From Alloiococcus otitis ATCC 51267 (lineage in GTDB: Bacteria; Bacillota; Bacilli; Lactobacillales; Carnobacteriaceae_A), in contig NZ_JH992957.1 in the NCBI RefSeq assembly GCF_000315445.1, positions 231,047-295,046 of the forward strand: a stretch of 64,000 nucleotides of DNA, read 5' to 3'. Shown here piece after piece: positions 9,045-18,102 of the stretch. Positions within the stretch are counted from its first letter, which is position 1. Every line of letters starts with the position of its first letter. The translations under genes were made by a program, and so were the position numbers. The notes beneath the pieces were generated by a model, which searched no databases, was not told the origin of the DNA, and saw only the letters and a program-made list of their open reading frames with translations.

Positions 9045-9093
9045 AGCTATTAGCTTTTAGAACTGAAAAAATAAAAACATAAAGGTGAGAGAT

Positions 9094-10773
9094 TTGTCGA
9101 AAATTAAAATCATCCCCTTAGGCGGGATCAGAGAAAACAGTAAGAGTATGTATATTGTTGAAGTAGAAGACCAGATATTTATCCTGGACGTCGGCCTCAT
9201 GTACCCGGAAAATGAATTGTTTGGTATTGATGCTGTCATCCCAGACTTTACTTATTTAAGGGAAAATGCAGACCGGATTGCCGGGGTCTTTTTATCTCAC
9301 GGCCACGAGGATGCCATCGGTGGTTTGCCTTACCTCTTGGATGAGTTTGACCTCCCTGTTTTTGGCTCTGAATTGACCATTGAATTGGCTAAGTTGCAAA
9401 ACCAAAACCATGGCAACAGCAATTTTGATGACTTCCATGTGGTGGGTCAGGATACAGAAATTGATTTTGACGGGATCTTGATTAACTTTTTCCAAGTGAC
9501 CCACACCATTCCAGAATCAATGGGGATCTCTATCCGGACTGATGAAGGGAATATTGTCTACACTGGTAACTTTAAGTTTGACCAGAGTGCCCATGGGCCC
9601 TATAAAACGGACTTTAACCGGATTTCTGATATCGGCAAGGAAGGGGTCTTTGCCCTCTTAAGTTCCTCAATTGAAGCCGAAAGTCAAGAAGAGAATGTGT
9701 CGGACAAACGGGTTCAAAAAGTGGTCAATGAGTCCTTCATCCAAACCGATGGCCGGATTATTGTTGCAGCGGTGAAAAGTAATATATTACGAATCCAGCA
9801 AATCCTCAATGCCGCTAGTTTAACCAACCGGAAAATCTTTGTCACTGGTAACCAATTAACCGACATTTTAGATACAGCTGTCAAATTGAAAAAACTTTTC
9901 TTACCCGAAAAGAACTTGATCAAGCCAATTTCAGAAATTGACAAGTACAGAGACGACCAGATTGTGGTCTTAGAAACTGGGTCCAGTGGGGAGCCTATTA
10001 AGACCCTCAGACGGATGGCTACCAAGCAACACCAGCACGTTAACCTCAAAGAAGATGACCTGGTCTATATTGCTACCAGCCCTTCTATTGCCATGGAAGT
10101 TACCGTGGCCGAAACAGAAAATTTAATTTACCGGGCTGGGGCCAGGGTGGAGAAAATTTCAGATAAAATCAAGGCGTCAGGCCATGCTACCCCAGAAGAC
10201 TTACAGCTGATGATCAACCTCTTAAACCCTCGATTCTTTATCCCGGTCCAGGGCGAATACCGGATGTTGGCAGCCCATGCTGACTTGGCCCATGAAGCCG
10301 GCATCAATTATAGCCACATCTTCCTCTTGAGTAATGGGGAAGTCCTTGAATACCATAAAGGTAAAATGTCATCAACTGGAGAGGTGCCAGCTGACGATAC
10401 CCTGGTAGATGGGATCGGGATTGGCGATGTCGGCAATATTGTCCTCCGTGACCGCCGACTCTTGTCGGATGATGGGATCTTGGTTGCCGTGGTTACCATT
10501 GACCGGAAGAAACAAAAAATTGTGGCCGACCCCCATATTGTGACCCGGGGCTTTATCTTCGTTAAAGAAAACTATGATCTTATTAACGAAGCCAATGCTA
10601 TCGTCAAAAAGGTTGTCAAAAAGAACCTCAAAGACAATGATTTTGACTGGTCTTCCATCAAATCAGACATCCGAGATGACCTGAGCGACTACCTCTTCAA
10701 GCAAACCAAACGGAACCCTATTATCCTCCCCGTTATAATGGAGGTCAACCAAAGACGTTGGTATGACAACTAG
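9094..10773 (+). CDS. rnjB: ribonuclease J2-like protein with altered active site
   Basis: A 559-residue beta-CASP metallo-beta-lactamase protein. RNase J enzymes do 5'-3' exonuclease and endonuclease decay of mRNA, with J1 and J2 forming a complex. Here metal-binding positions differ from the catalytic J1 pattern: HGHEDA (about 69-74) in place of HGHEDH, TGNFKFD (Asn 159) where J1 has Asp, and PVQGE (Gln 386) where J1 has His. That pattern marks J2, the weakly active or structural partner. The start is the TTG at 9094, behind AAAGGTGAG. A GTG at 9085 lies inside that ribosome site. The C-terminal domain is intact. A J1 gene must lie elsewhere if the pair is complete. Confidence 0.88.
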   Translation: MSKIKIIPLGGIRENSKSMYIVEVEDQIFILDVGLMYPENELFGIDAVIPDFTYLRENADRIAGVFLSHGHEDAIGGLPYLLDEFDLPVFGSELTIELAKLQNQNHGNSNFDDFHVVGQDTEIDFDGILINFFQVTHTIPESMGISIRTDEGNIVYTGNFKFDQSAHGPYKTDFNRISDIGKEGVFALLSSSIEAESQEENVSDKRVQKVVNESFIQTDGRIIVAAVKSNILRIQQILNAASLTNRKIFVTGNQLTDILDTAVKLKKLFLPEKNLIKPISEIDKYRDDQIVVLETGSSGEPIKTLRRMATKQHQHVNLKEDDLVYIATSPSIAMEVTVAETENLIYRAGARVEKISDKIKASGHATPEDLQLMINLLNPRFFIPVQGEYRMLAAHADLAHEAGINYSHIFLLSNGEVLEYHKGKMSSTGEVPADDTLVDGIGIGDVGNIVLRDRRLLSDDGILVAVVTIDRKKQKIVADPHIVTRGFIFVKENYDLINEANAIVKKVVKKNLKDNDFDWSSIKSDIRDDLSDYLFKQTKRNPIILPVIMEVNQRRWYDN

Positions 10774-10827
10774 TTAAGAGAACTTTTTTCTAAATAATTA
10801 AAATTTCTAATGAAAATTGAAAAAACT

Positions 10828-10866
10828 AAAGAGCCCCATGGACATTCCCTCCATGGGGCTCTTTAC
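10828..10866 (+). terminator. rho-independent terminator of rnjB
   Basis: A 14-bp perfect stem, AAAGAGCCCCATGG (10828-10841) with CCATGGGGCTCTTT (10851-10864). The T-run is short (TTT). Confidence 0.8.
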
Positions 10867-10984
10867 TAGGTCAATTTTTTACAAAATAAAGCTAGTATAG
10901 GAAAAATAATGAAAGGGCATTAGTGGCAGGAAATATTTTTAATATTACATTTTCCCATTATGTCCCTATTTAGGCTCTTAAAAG

Positions 10985-11013
10985 TTGATTGTTCCCTTAA
11001 TATTTGTAATAAT
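10985..11013 (+). promoter_or_regulatory. probable promoter of the opuC operon
   Basis: TTGATT (10985-10990), 17-base spacer, AATAAT (11008-11013), in an AT-rich gap of 316 bases between rnjB and opuCA. The rest of that gap holds the rnjB terminator, an ATTACATT copy at 10944-10951 and the inverted repeat at 11028-11052. Confidence 0.4.
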
Positions 11014-11027
11014 TATAGTGTTGTTGA

Positions 11028-11052
11028 AATGTAACGATGTGAACATTACATT
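11028..11052 (+). promoter_or_regulatory. inverted repeat, candidate operator of the opuC operon
   Basis: AATGTAA (11028-11034), 11 bases, TTACATT (11046-11052): a perfect 7-bp inverted repeat just behind the probable promoter and 38 bases before opuCA. A further ATTACATT stands at 10944-10951. The binding protein is unknown. Confidence 0.45.
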
Positions 11053-11089
11053 AAAATATTTTACTAGACTTTAATGGAGGAGTGGCAAA

Positions 11090-12271
11090 ATGATCGAGTT
11101 CAAAAATATCAGTAAAGTCTACGGCGATGGGACCCGGGCTGTTGATAATTTGAATCTTACCATTGAATCGGGTGAACTAGTTGTCTTTATTGGTACATCC
11201 GGTAGTGGGAAAACGACTAGCATGCGGATGGTCAACCGGATGATCGACCCAACTGAAGGCGATGTCTTGATTGATGGTGAAAACATCAAAGACAAAGATC
11301 CAGTTGACCTTAGAAGAGGAATTGGTTATGTGATTCAACAAACCGGTTTAATGCCCCACATGACCGTCTATGAAAATATTGTCTTAGTTCCTAAGCTTTT
11401 AAAATGGGACGAGAAAGACATGCAAGACAAGGCAAGAGAGCTACTAGAAGCTGTCGATATGAACCCAGACGACTACTTAGACCGCTATCCTTCTGAATTA
11501 TCTGGTGGACAGCAGCAGCGGGTTGGAGTCATCCGGGCCTTAGCAGCTGACCAAGAAATCATCTTAATGGACGAGCCTTTCGGAGCCTTGGACCCGATCA
11601 CGAGGGAGGCTTTGCAAGACTTAGTCATTCAACTGCAAAAGGATTATGACCGAACTGTTATCTTTGTCACCCACGATATGGACGAAGCCTTGGACTTAGC
11701 AGACAAGGTGGCAATTATGTCAGAAGGGAAGTTAATCCAATATGATACCCCCCACAATATTGTGGCCAACCCTGCCAATGACTTTGTCAAAGAATTGATT
11801 GGGGAAGACCGGCTCAGCAAGGCTGGAAATGACCAACTGGTAGCTGATGTCATGTCGACAGACCCAGTGACTGTTCAATTGGGGACTTCCATCTCAGATG
11901 CTGTCGCTGTGATGCGGGATAAACGATTAACCAACTTGATTGTAACCGACGACAACAATATTGTTTACGGTGTCTTGTACTTAGAGAAAATCAACCAAGC
12001 TAATAAAGACAAGTTGGTTGATGACGTTATGGAACTGCCTAAAACCTATATCAAGCCTAACTCTTATATTAGAGAAATTGCAGAAAAAATGCTCAAACGT
12101 GGTGGCAAGTTCGAACTTGTCTTAGAAGATGATTACTCTCTGCAAGGCTACTTAACCCACACTGACCTGGTTGAAGTCGTCTACCATTCTATTTGGGGCG
12201 GAGAGAGTCCGAAAGACCAAGGCAAGGACGGACTTCAAGACTACAATGCAGCCAAACTAGAACAAGCATAG
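11090..12271 (+). CDS. opuCA: osmoprotectant ABC transporter, ATP-binding subunit with CBS domains
   Basis: A 393-residue ATPase of the glycine betaine/carnitine/choline (OpuC) importer family. Walker A is GTSGSGKTTS (about 37-46), the Q-loop follows at YVIQQTGLMPHM, the signature is LSGGQQQRVG (about 137), Walker B is IILMDEPFGALD, and the switch His is in VTHDMDEAL. The C-terminal ~130 residues are two CBS modules (starting near VMSTDPVTVQ). In the homologue OpuA such modules sense ionic strength. It is first in a four-gene operon with the classic order ATPase, permease, binding protein, permease. Spacing to the next gene is 13 bases. Confidence 0.92.
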   Translation: MIEFKNISKVYGDGTRAVDNLNLTIESGELVVFIGTSGSGKTTSMRMVNRMIDPTEGDVLIDGENIKDKDPVDLRRGIGYVIQQTGLMPHMTVYENIVLVPKLLKWDEKDMQDKARELLEAVDMNPDDYLDRYPSELSGGQQQRVGVIRALAADQEIILMDEPFGALDPITREALQDLVIQLQKDYDRTVIFVTHDMDEALDLADKVAIMSEGKLIQYDTPHNIVANPANDFVKELIGEDRLSKAGNDQLVADVMSTDPVTVQLGTSISDAVAVMRDKRLTNLIVTDDNNIVYGVLYLEKINQANKDKLVDDVMELPKTYIKPNSYIREIAEKMLKRGGKFELVLEDDYSLQGYLTHTDLVEVVYHSIWGGESPKDQGKDGLQDYNAAKLEQA

Positions 12272-12284
12272 GAGAGGGGATACG

Positions 12285-12926
12285 ATGCTTTCAGCTATAC
12301 AAGAGTTTTTCGCCCAAAATGGGCCGACCATGCTTCGCTTAATTTGGGAGCACATTTATTTATCATTCATTTCTATCCTTTTGGGGATTATCGTTGCTGT
12401 CCCGCTTGGCATTTTCCTAACCAGGGTGAATGACCGGGCAGCTAATGTGGTGATTACCATAGCCTCAATCTTACAATCCCTACCTTCCTTGGCCTTGCTT
12501 GCCTTGATGATCGTTTTTGTAGGGGTTGGTCAAGTACCAGCTATTTTAGCCCTCTTCATCTACTCCCTATTGCCAATTCTCCGCAATACCTATACCGGGA
12601 TTAAGTCAGTCGATGACAACTTAGTGGATGCAGCCCGGGGAATGGGGATGAAAAATGGCCAAATTTTGACCAAGGTCCAACTTCCTCAAGCGGCCCCCGT
12701 TATTATGGCTAGTATCCGCTTGTCCACTACTTACGTCATTGCTTGGACCACTTTGGCATCCTATATTGGGGCAGGTGGCCTTGGTGACTATATTTTCGGT
12801 GGACTCAGTCTATACGTACCTGAATTAATTATTGCGGGTATTGTGCCAGTTACCATCTTGGCCTTACTCGTTGATTTTCTCCTAAGCTTATTGGAAAAAC
12901 GCGTTACACCGGTGAACTTAAGATAG
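12285..12926 (+). CDS. opuCB: osmoprotectant ABC transporter, permease subunit
   Basis: A 213-residue BPD_transp_1 permease with about six membrane segments. The EAA-like loop that touches the ATPase is DAARGMGMKNGQILTKVQLP (about 114-133). Segments near WTTLASYIGAGGLGDYIF are typical of OpuC/ProW-type permeases. GGATACG upstream of the ATG serves as ribosome site. It likely pairs with the second permease (13901-14602) to form a heterodimeric channel with two copies of OpuCA. It is similar to, but not identical with, that second permease, which points to an old duplication. Confidence 0.9.
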   Translation: MLSAIQEFFAQNGPTMLRLIWEHIYLSFISILLGIIVAVPLGIFLTRVNDRAANVVITIASILQSLPSLALLALMIVFVGVGQVPAILALFIYSLLPILRNTYTGIKSVDDNLVDAARGMGMKNGQILTKVQLPQAAPVIMASIRLSTTYVIAWTTLASYIGAGGLGDYIFGGLSLYVPELIIAGIVPVTILALLVDFLLSLLEKRVTPVNLR

Positions 12927-12939
12927 GAAGGATGTCAGG

Positions 12940-13899
12940 ATGAATTTTAAAAAGATGATCAAAACAGCTAGTTTAGGTCTATCAGCCCTGGTACTTTCAG
13001 CTTGCACTTTTCCCGGCCTGGGTAATGTTGAAGCAGAAGATGAAAATACCATCCGGGTTGCTGGCCAGGCTTCAACTGAAGCAACGATCCTAACTTATTT
13101 ACTGGAAGACATGATTGAACACTATATTGACACCGACGTTGAAACCATCATCAACCTAGGCTCATCAACCATGGTCCACCAAGCTATGTTGTTAGGGGAT
13201 GCTAATGTAGGGGCTGCAAAATATACCGGGACCTCCTTAACCGGGGAAATGAACCAAGACCCCATTACCGAACCGGACAAGGCCCTTGAAGTTGTGGTGG
13301 AAGGCTTTGACCAAGAATTTGATATGGAATGGTATCCAACTTATGGTTTTGCTAACACCTATGCCTTCATGGTGACCCAGGATGTTGCGGATGAATACGG
13401 TTTTGAAAAAATTTCTGATGTCGGTCCTTATGCTGACGAATTAACAGCAGGTGTTGACTCTTCTTGGCTAGCCCGGGAAGGGGACGGCTATGATGACTTT
13501 GTTGAAGAATACGGCTTTGACTTCGGGACTGTTTACCTCATGCAGATTGGTTTGGTCTATGACGCCGTTGAAACCGGAGAGATGGATATTGTCCTCGGTT
13601 ATTCTACAGACGGCCGGATTGCCAGCTATGACTTGGTGGTTTTAGAAGATGACTTGAACTTCTTCCCACCTTATGATGCCAGTCCAGCTGTCAACCAAGA
13701 CCTCTTGGAAGACTATCCTGAGCTCAATGAAATCATGCTCAAGTTGGAAGAAAAAATCTCACCCGAGCAGATGCAGGAGATGAACTATATTGCTGACGAC
13801 ATGTTGATTGAGCCTGCTATTGTAGCCCAAACCTTCTTACAAGAGCACAATTATTTTGAAGATGCTGAACCTTACCTAGAACCCCAAGGAGGCGAGTAA
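12940..13899 (+). CDS. opuCC: osmoprotectant ABC transporter, substrate-binding lipoprotein
   Basis: A 319-residue extracellular binding protein of the OpuAC type. The N-terminus has two lysines, a hydrophobic stretch and the lipobox LSAC, so Cys 22 would be lipid-anchored. The mature part starts with an acidic linker, then IRVAGQASTEATILTYLLE and NLGSSTMVHQAML, typical of the choline/glycine betaine-binding fold. Quaternary-amine ligands are held by aromatic residues in this family. Several Tyr and Trp are present, but which form the box cannot be told here. It ends one base before the next gene starts. Confidence 0.9.
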   Translation: MNFKKMIKTASLGLSALVLSACTFPGLGNVEAEDENTIRVAGQASTEATILTYLLEDMIEHYIDTDVETIINLGSSTMVHQAMLLGDANVGAAKYTGTSLTGEMNQDPITEPDKALEVVVEGFDQEFDMEWYPTYGFANTYAFMVTQDVADEYGFEKISDVGPYADELTAGVDSSWLAREGDGYDDFVEEYGFDFGTVYLMQIGLVYDAVETGEMDIVLGYSTDGRIASYDLVVLEDDLNFFPPYDASPAVNQDLLEDYPELNEIMLKLEEKISPEQMQEMNYIADDMLIEPAIVAQTFLQEHNYFEDAEPYLEPQGGE

Positions 13900-13900
13900 G

Positions 13901-14602
13901 ATGGACACAATCATTCAAAACTTTGAAGGTTTGGAAGATGTTGCCAACATGTCGGTCTTCCAACAGTTCTTCTACTATTTTCAGCAAAATGGAGCCTATG
14001 TTTGGGACCAATTTGCTAGACACTTTTTAATCTCTATTTATGGTGTCTTACTGGCAGCTGTTATTGCCATTCCCTTAGGCTTTTACATTGCCAGAAAGTC
14101 CAAGTTGGCTGATTGGGTGATTACTATTGCCAACTTGATCCAAACCATTCCTTCTATTGCTATATTGTCCCTCTTTATGCTGGCAATGGGTTTGGGACCC
14201 AACACTGTTATTGCAACAGTTTTTGTCTACTCTCTCCTTCCCATTTTGAAAAACACTTATGCCGGGGTTAGAAATGTAGACCGGGCCGTGATGGACTCAG
14301 CGAAAGGAATGGGGATGACCCGTTGGCAACAAACCTACAAGGTTGAACTTCCCTTGGCACTTTCCGTTATTATGGCAGGCGTCCGTAATGCCCTCGTTGT
14401 TGGGATTGGGATTGCTGCCATTGGGACCTTTATCGGTGCTGGTGGTTTAGGCGACATTATCCAGCGAGGTGTCAATGCAACTGATGGGGCAGCCATCATT
14501 CTAGCAGGAGCTATTCCTATTGCCTTAATGGCCGTTATCATGGACGTTGTCTTTGGCTTGATTGAACGTTACCTTGACCCAGTTAAAGGGAAGACCAATT
14601 AA
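13901..14602 (+). CDS. opuCD: osmoprotectant ABC transporter, second permease subunit
   Basis: A 233-residue BPD_transp_1 permease, similar to the one at 12285-12926. Six hydrophobic segments are visible and the ATPase-contact loop is DSAKGMGMTRWQQTYKVELP (about 130-149). GIGIAAIGTFIGAGGLGDII is typical of the family. The ATG follows AAGGAGGCGAG, which overlaps the end of opuCC, indicating translational coupling. It is the last gene of the operon and is followed by two tandem terminators. Confidence 0.9.
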   Translation: MDTIIQNFEGLEDVANMSVFQQFFYYFQQNGAYVWDQFARHFLISIYGVLLAAVIAIPLGFYIARKSKLADWVITIANLIQTIPSIAILSLFMLAMGLGPNTVIATVFVYSLLPILKNTYAGVRNVDRAVMDSAKGMGMTRWQQTYKVELPLALSVIMAGVRNALVVGIGIAAIGTFIGAGGLGDIIQRGVNATDGAAIILAGAIPIALMAVIMDVVFGLIERYLDPVKGKTN

Positions 14603-14640
14603 CTAAAAGTAGGGCTAGGAAAAAGTCCAATTCCACAATC

Positions 14641-14677
14641 AAAAACCGGCGATTTCATGGAAAATCGCCGGTTTTTT
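14641..14677. terminator. bidirectional terminator behind opuCD
   Basis: AAAAACCGGCGATTT pairs with AAATCGCCGGTTTTT around the loop CATGG region. T-runs form on both strands, so it can also end the minus-strand gene at 14736-15056. Confidence 0.88.
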
Positions 14678-14680
14678 CCT

Positions 14681-14708
14681 AGGGGCTAGTTTTTCTAGCC
14701 TCTTTTTT
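14681..14708 (+). terminator. second tandem terminator behind opuCD
   Basis: AGGGGCTAG (14681-14689) pairs with CTAGCCTCT (14695-14703, one G-U), 5-base loop, then T-run. Works on the plus strand only. Confidence 0.65.
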
Positions 14709-14735
14709 ATAGCAAAACATGTCTTGTAGCTTGCC

Positions 14736-15056
14736 TTATAGGTAGCGGATATGGCGGATTTGACTGCCTGAGATTAGGTAGAGGGTCTTATGTTTTCGTC
14801 CCTTTATGACCAGGTGGTGGGACTGTTTAGACCTGCTAGGAGTGCCGACAAGTTCACTGATAATGCCGTCTCCTTGGTTGATTTGGATAGCAACCAAACG
14901 ACCCTGGCGGACAGCTTGCTTGACAAAGTGGGAAACTTGCTTCTTAGGCATTTGCGGTTTAATATCAAAGGACATAAATTCTGACTGGTTCATGAGACGA
15001 TCTTTTAGCTTAGATAAGTTACTTGGTCCGTAACTTCTATCGATTGGCTTTTCCAT
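14736..15056 (-). CDS. small uncharacterized protein
   Basis: 106 residues, basic, not recognised with confidence. The first half is polar and helical (SNLSKLKDRLMNQSEF). The second half has alternating hydrophobic strands (LVAIQINQGDGIISELVG, HHLVIKGRKHKTLYLI, IRHIRYL) that look like a small beta-barrel such as YolD-like or SH3-like folds. That resemblance is weak. The start at 15056 is supported by GGGGAGGAAG upstream and by a consensus promoter at 15091-15119. A longer frame to 15176 would overlap that promoter. It stands alone, divergent from the V-ATPase operon. Confidence 0.7.
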   Translation of the reverse strand: MEKPIDRSYGPSNLSKLKDRLMNQSEFMSFDIKPQMPKKQVSHFVKQAVRQGRLVAIQINQGDGIISELVGTPSRSKQSHHLVIKGRKHKTLYLISGSQIRHIRYL

Positions 15057-15090
15057 ATTTCTTCCTCCCCGAACAAATGTTTGCAAAGAT

Positions 15091-15119
15091 AGTTTACCGA
15101 ACTTTCGTTCCCGTGTCAA
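15091..15119 (-). promoter_or_regulatory. sigma-A promoter of the small unknown gene
   Basis: On the minus strand: TTGACA (15119-15114), 17-base spacer, TAAACT (15096-15091). It places the transcript start about 30 bases before the ATG at 15056. Confidence 0.7.
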
Positions 15120-15183
15120 TAAAAAATATCTTGTTAAAAATTGAACTAGTAAACCTGATTCGGTCTTGGTCGTCACAATATAA

Positions 15184-15211
15184 TTGACAAATACTGTCAG
15201 ATTGATAAAAT
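15184..15211 (+). promoter_or_regulatory. promoter of the V-ATPase operon with overlapping inverted repeat
   Basis: TTGACA (15184-15189), 16-base spacer, TAAAAT (15206-15211). The inverted repeat TGACA-AATAC-TGTCA (15185-15199) covers the -35 and could bind a regulator. The leader to ntpF is about 85 bases and can form a weak ATATC/GATAT hairpin. Confidence 0.55.
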
Positions 15212-15302
15212 TAACTTATAAGTGAAGACTATATCTGATGGATATTTTAGCTTCTAAATGTCGATTTGATAAAGTAGTCATAATCGAAAGGGGGGGCTAG
15301 TA

Positions 15303-15629
15303 GTGAACCAAGATGCAATTGATCAGGTTAAGGATGTTGAAAAACGTGCCAAAGACCTGCGTCAGGAAAGTGACCAGTCTATTAAAGAAATAAATCAAGA
15401 AAAGGACAAGGAACTTGACCGTATTCAAAAAGATTTGGATCAAGAATTGGAGGATTATCGGTCAGAACGTAAAGACCAGGATAGCAAGCGTTTGGATGAC
15501 AAGCGCGACCAATCCCAAAAAAATATAGACCAGGCGAAAGAAAGCTTTCGGTCTAGTTATGAAGACAAGGTCGACCAATTGTCACAAGAATTAACAGAGG
15601 AGGTGCTCAAAGCATATGGCAATTTCTAA
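15303..15629 (+). CDS. ntpF: V-type ATPase peripheral stalk subunit (NtpF)
   Basis: 108 residues, almost entirely charged and coiled-coil (DKELDRIQKDLDQELEDYRS and similar). This fits the stalk subunit called NtpF or G/H, which pairs with subunit E to hold the catalytic head. The sequence is too biased for firm family assignment. Position as first gene before the I subunit, as in E. hirae, carries the call. Start is GTG at 15303 behind GAAAGGGGGG. It overlaps ntpI by 14 bases. Confidence 0.8.
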   Translation: MNQDAIDQVKDVEKRAKDLRQESDQSIKEINQEKDKELDRIQKDLDQELEDYRSERKDQDSKRLDDKRDQSQKNIDQAKESFRSSYEDKVDQLSQELTEEVLKAYGNF

Positions 15630-17562
15630 AATGAAAAAATTGACCCTTCTTGCGGAACAAGAAAACAAAGACCAGCTTTTGCAATCCATTCAACAGTTGC
15701 AAAGTGTTGAAGTGATTCCTTTGCCTAAGGTGGTTGAAGAATCCATTGTCGATGATTTTGAAGTCACTAGCTCTAGGGACGAACAATCGGACAATGACCA
15801 ATTTTTTCAAGATGCAGAATATGCTTTAGACTACCTCAGTCAATTTGTTCCCAAACCGGGTTTAATTGCCAGTCTGAAAGCTAAAAGGGAAGTCTTGACC
15901 TTGAAGGACTTGCAAGATCAAGTTGACTTGGATGAGATCCAAGCCATCATAGACCGGGTATCTGAAAAAGAAGATCAATTAAATAAAGTGGAAGAAGACC
16001 TCAAAGCCTTGCGAGAGGAAGAAGCCTTCTTTAGAAGATGGAAGAAACTCAGCCACCACCCCAAGGAATTGAAGGAATTTGACCTCCTAGAAGTGATCTT
16101 AGGTTCGGTGGATGAGGACTATATTAAGCCCTTTAAAGAAGCTGTTGAAGACCTAGATGATACCACTTGGCAGGAAGTATACTCTAGCAAGGAAAGTCTT
16201 GGCTTGTATGTAATTACACCCAAAGACCAGGCCAAGTCAGTCCGGAGTGAACTAGCCCAATCTGGTTTCAGAGAATTAAATTATAAATACGACAAGTTAC
16301 CCGAGGAAGAACTGAAGGACAACCAAGACAAGCGGGTTCAACTTGTTGAGGAACGTAAGGCCATTAAAAAAGACTTGAGAACTTGGAAGGACGAAAAACG
16401 GTCTTTAGAATTAGCTATTGAATTCCTTTATAATAAGGGACAACGGATTAAGGCCAAAGACCTGGTCTTAAATAGCCAGCACCTCTTTTTGGCAAGCGGT
16501 TGGATTGAAGCTGACCAGGTTGATCTCGTAACCGACCAACTCAACCAGGACTTAGAGGATAATGTGGCTGTGATACCCGAGGATGTCATGGAAGAAGAAT
16601 ACGATGATGTCCCTGTTGTTCTGAAAAATAATGGCCTAGTCAAGCCATTTGAAATGCTGATTGAGATGTTTAGCTACCCCAAATACGGGGGTCTTGACCC
16701 AACGCCTTGGATTGCACCATTTTACTTCATCTTCTTTGGCATGATGTCAGCTGATGCGGGTTATGGTTTGCTCTTATTCTTGGTGACATTTGCAGGCTTG
16801 AAGATTATGGATTTAGGCCCTGACCAAGAACAAAATATTCGGTTCTTTATGTATAACACAGTGGCCACCATTATTTTAGGTTTAATATTTGGATCCTTCT
16901 TCGGATTTGAATTGCCTTTCCAAGTCTTAAACCTTCAAGATGATGTTATCACTGTCTTAATTATTTCGATTATCCTGGGTGTCATCCATATTATCCTTGG
17001 TTTCCAGTTGGATGCCTACTTTAAACACAAGGATGGCGACCACCTCCAAGCTTATATCGATGACCACTCCTGGTCCATGATCATAATTGGAGCTGTCGTC
17101 TTTGCAGCAGGTTTAATGTTAGGCTTGCCTTCTATCGTGGAAAACATCGGCATTGCCCTCATTGTCATCAACGCAATCGGCATTGTTATAGCCTCTATGA
17201 TAACCGGTAGCAATATCTTCGTTGGCTTCGGCCAAGGCTTGCTCGGTTTAACCGATGTAGCAGGGATTACAGGGGACATAGTCAGTTATTCCCGTATCAT
17301 GGCCTTGGGTGTGGCATCGGCTAACATTGGGATGGCCTTTAACTTACTGGTTAGTGTCTTCCCACCAGTCGTCCGGTTCACACTCGGTATCATCGTCTTT
17401 ATTGCCCTACACTTCTTAAACATCTTTATTGCCTTCCTTGGGGCATACGTCCACTCCCTCAGACTCCACTTCGTTGAAATGTTTGGCAAGTTCTATACTG
17501 GCGGGGGACGTAAGTTAGAGCCTCTAGGAACCTTACAAAAATATATTTGGATTAAAAAATAA
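15616..17562 (+). CDS. ntpI: V-type ATPase subunit I (membrane a-subunit)
   Basis: 648 residues. The N-terminal ~340 form the cytoplasmic stalk-attachment arm with coiled-coil stretches. From about residue 350 there are some 7-8 membrane segments, beginning at PFYFIFFGMMSADAGYG, which is characteristic of subunit I. The essential Arg of the ion half-channel is probably in the SYSRIMALGVASANIG segment (about 558). It carries ions past the rotating K ring. AGGAGGTG upstream lies within the end of ntpF, so translation is coupled. Confidence 0.95.
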   Translation: MAISKMKKLTLLAEQENKDQLLQSIQQLQSVEVIPLPKVVEESIVDDFEVTSSRDEQSDNDQFFQDAEYALDYLSQFVPKPGLIASLKAKREVLTLKDLQDQVDLDEIQAIIDRVSEKEDQLNKVEEDLKALREEEAFFRRWKKLSHHPKELKEFDLLEVILGSVDEDYIKPFKEAVEDLDDTTWQEVYSSKESLGLYVITPKDQAKSVRSELAQSGFRELNYKYDKLPEEELKDNQDKRVQLVEERKAIKKDLRTWKDEKRSLELAIEFLYNKGQRIKAKDLVLNSQHLFLASGWIEADQVDLVTDQLNQDLEDNVAVIPEDVMEEEYDDVPVVLKNNGLVKPFEMLIEMFSYPKYGGLDPTPWIAPFYFIFFGMMSADAGYGLLLFLVTFAGLKIMDLGPDQEQNIRFFMYNTVATIILGLIFGSFFGFELPFQVLNLQDDVITVLIISIILGVIHIILGFQLDAYFKHKDGDHLQAYIDDHSWSMIIIGAVVFAAGLMLGLPSIVENIGIALIVINAIGIVIASMITGSNIFVGFGQGLLGLTDVAGITGDIVSYSRIMALGVASANIGMAFNLLVSVFPPVVRFTLGIIVFIALHFLNIFIAFLGAYVHSLRLHFVEMFGKFYTGGGRKLEPLGTLQKYIWIKK

Positions 17563-17568
17563 CCATAA

Positions 17569-18066
<498 letters not shown>

Positions 18067-18102
18067 AAGCCTGATTGATAGTCATGATAAAGGAGGATGA
18101 CA

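Noticed and set aside
9085-9093. GTG upstream start for rnjB, and similar GTG starts for prpC (32502), fmt (30174), thiN (36810) and ntpA (20007)
   Set aside because: In each case the GTG is part of a GGTGA-type ribosome binding site. A start a few codons later has proper spacing and fits the family N-terminus.
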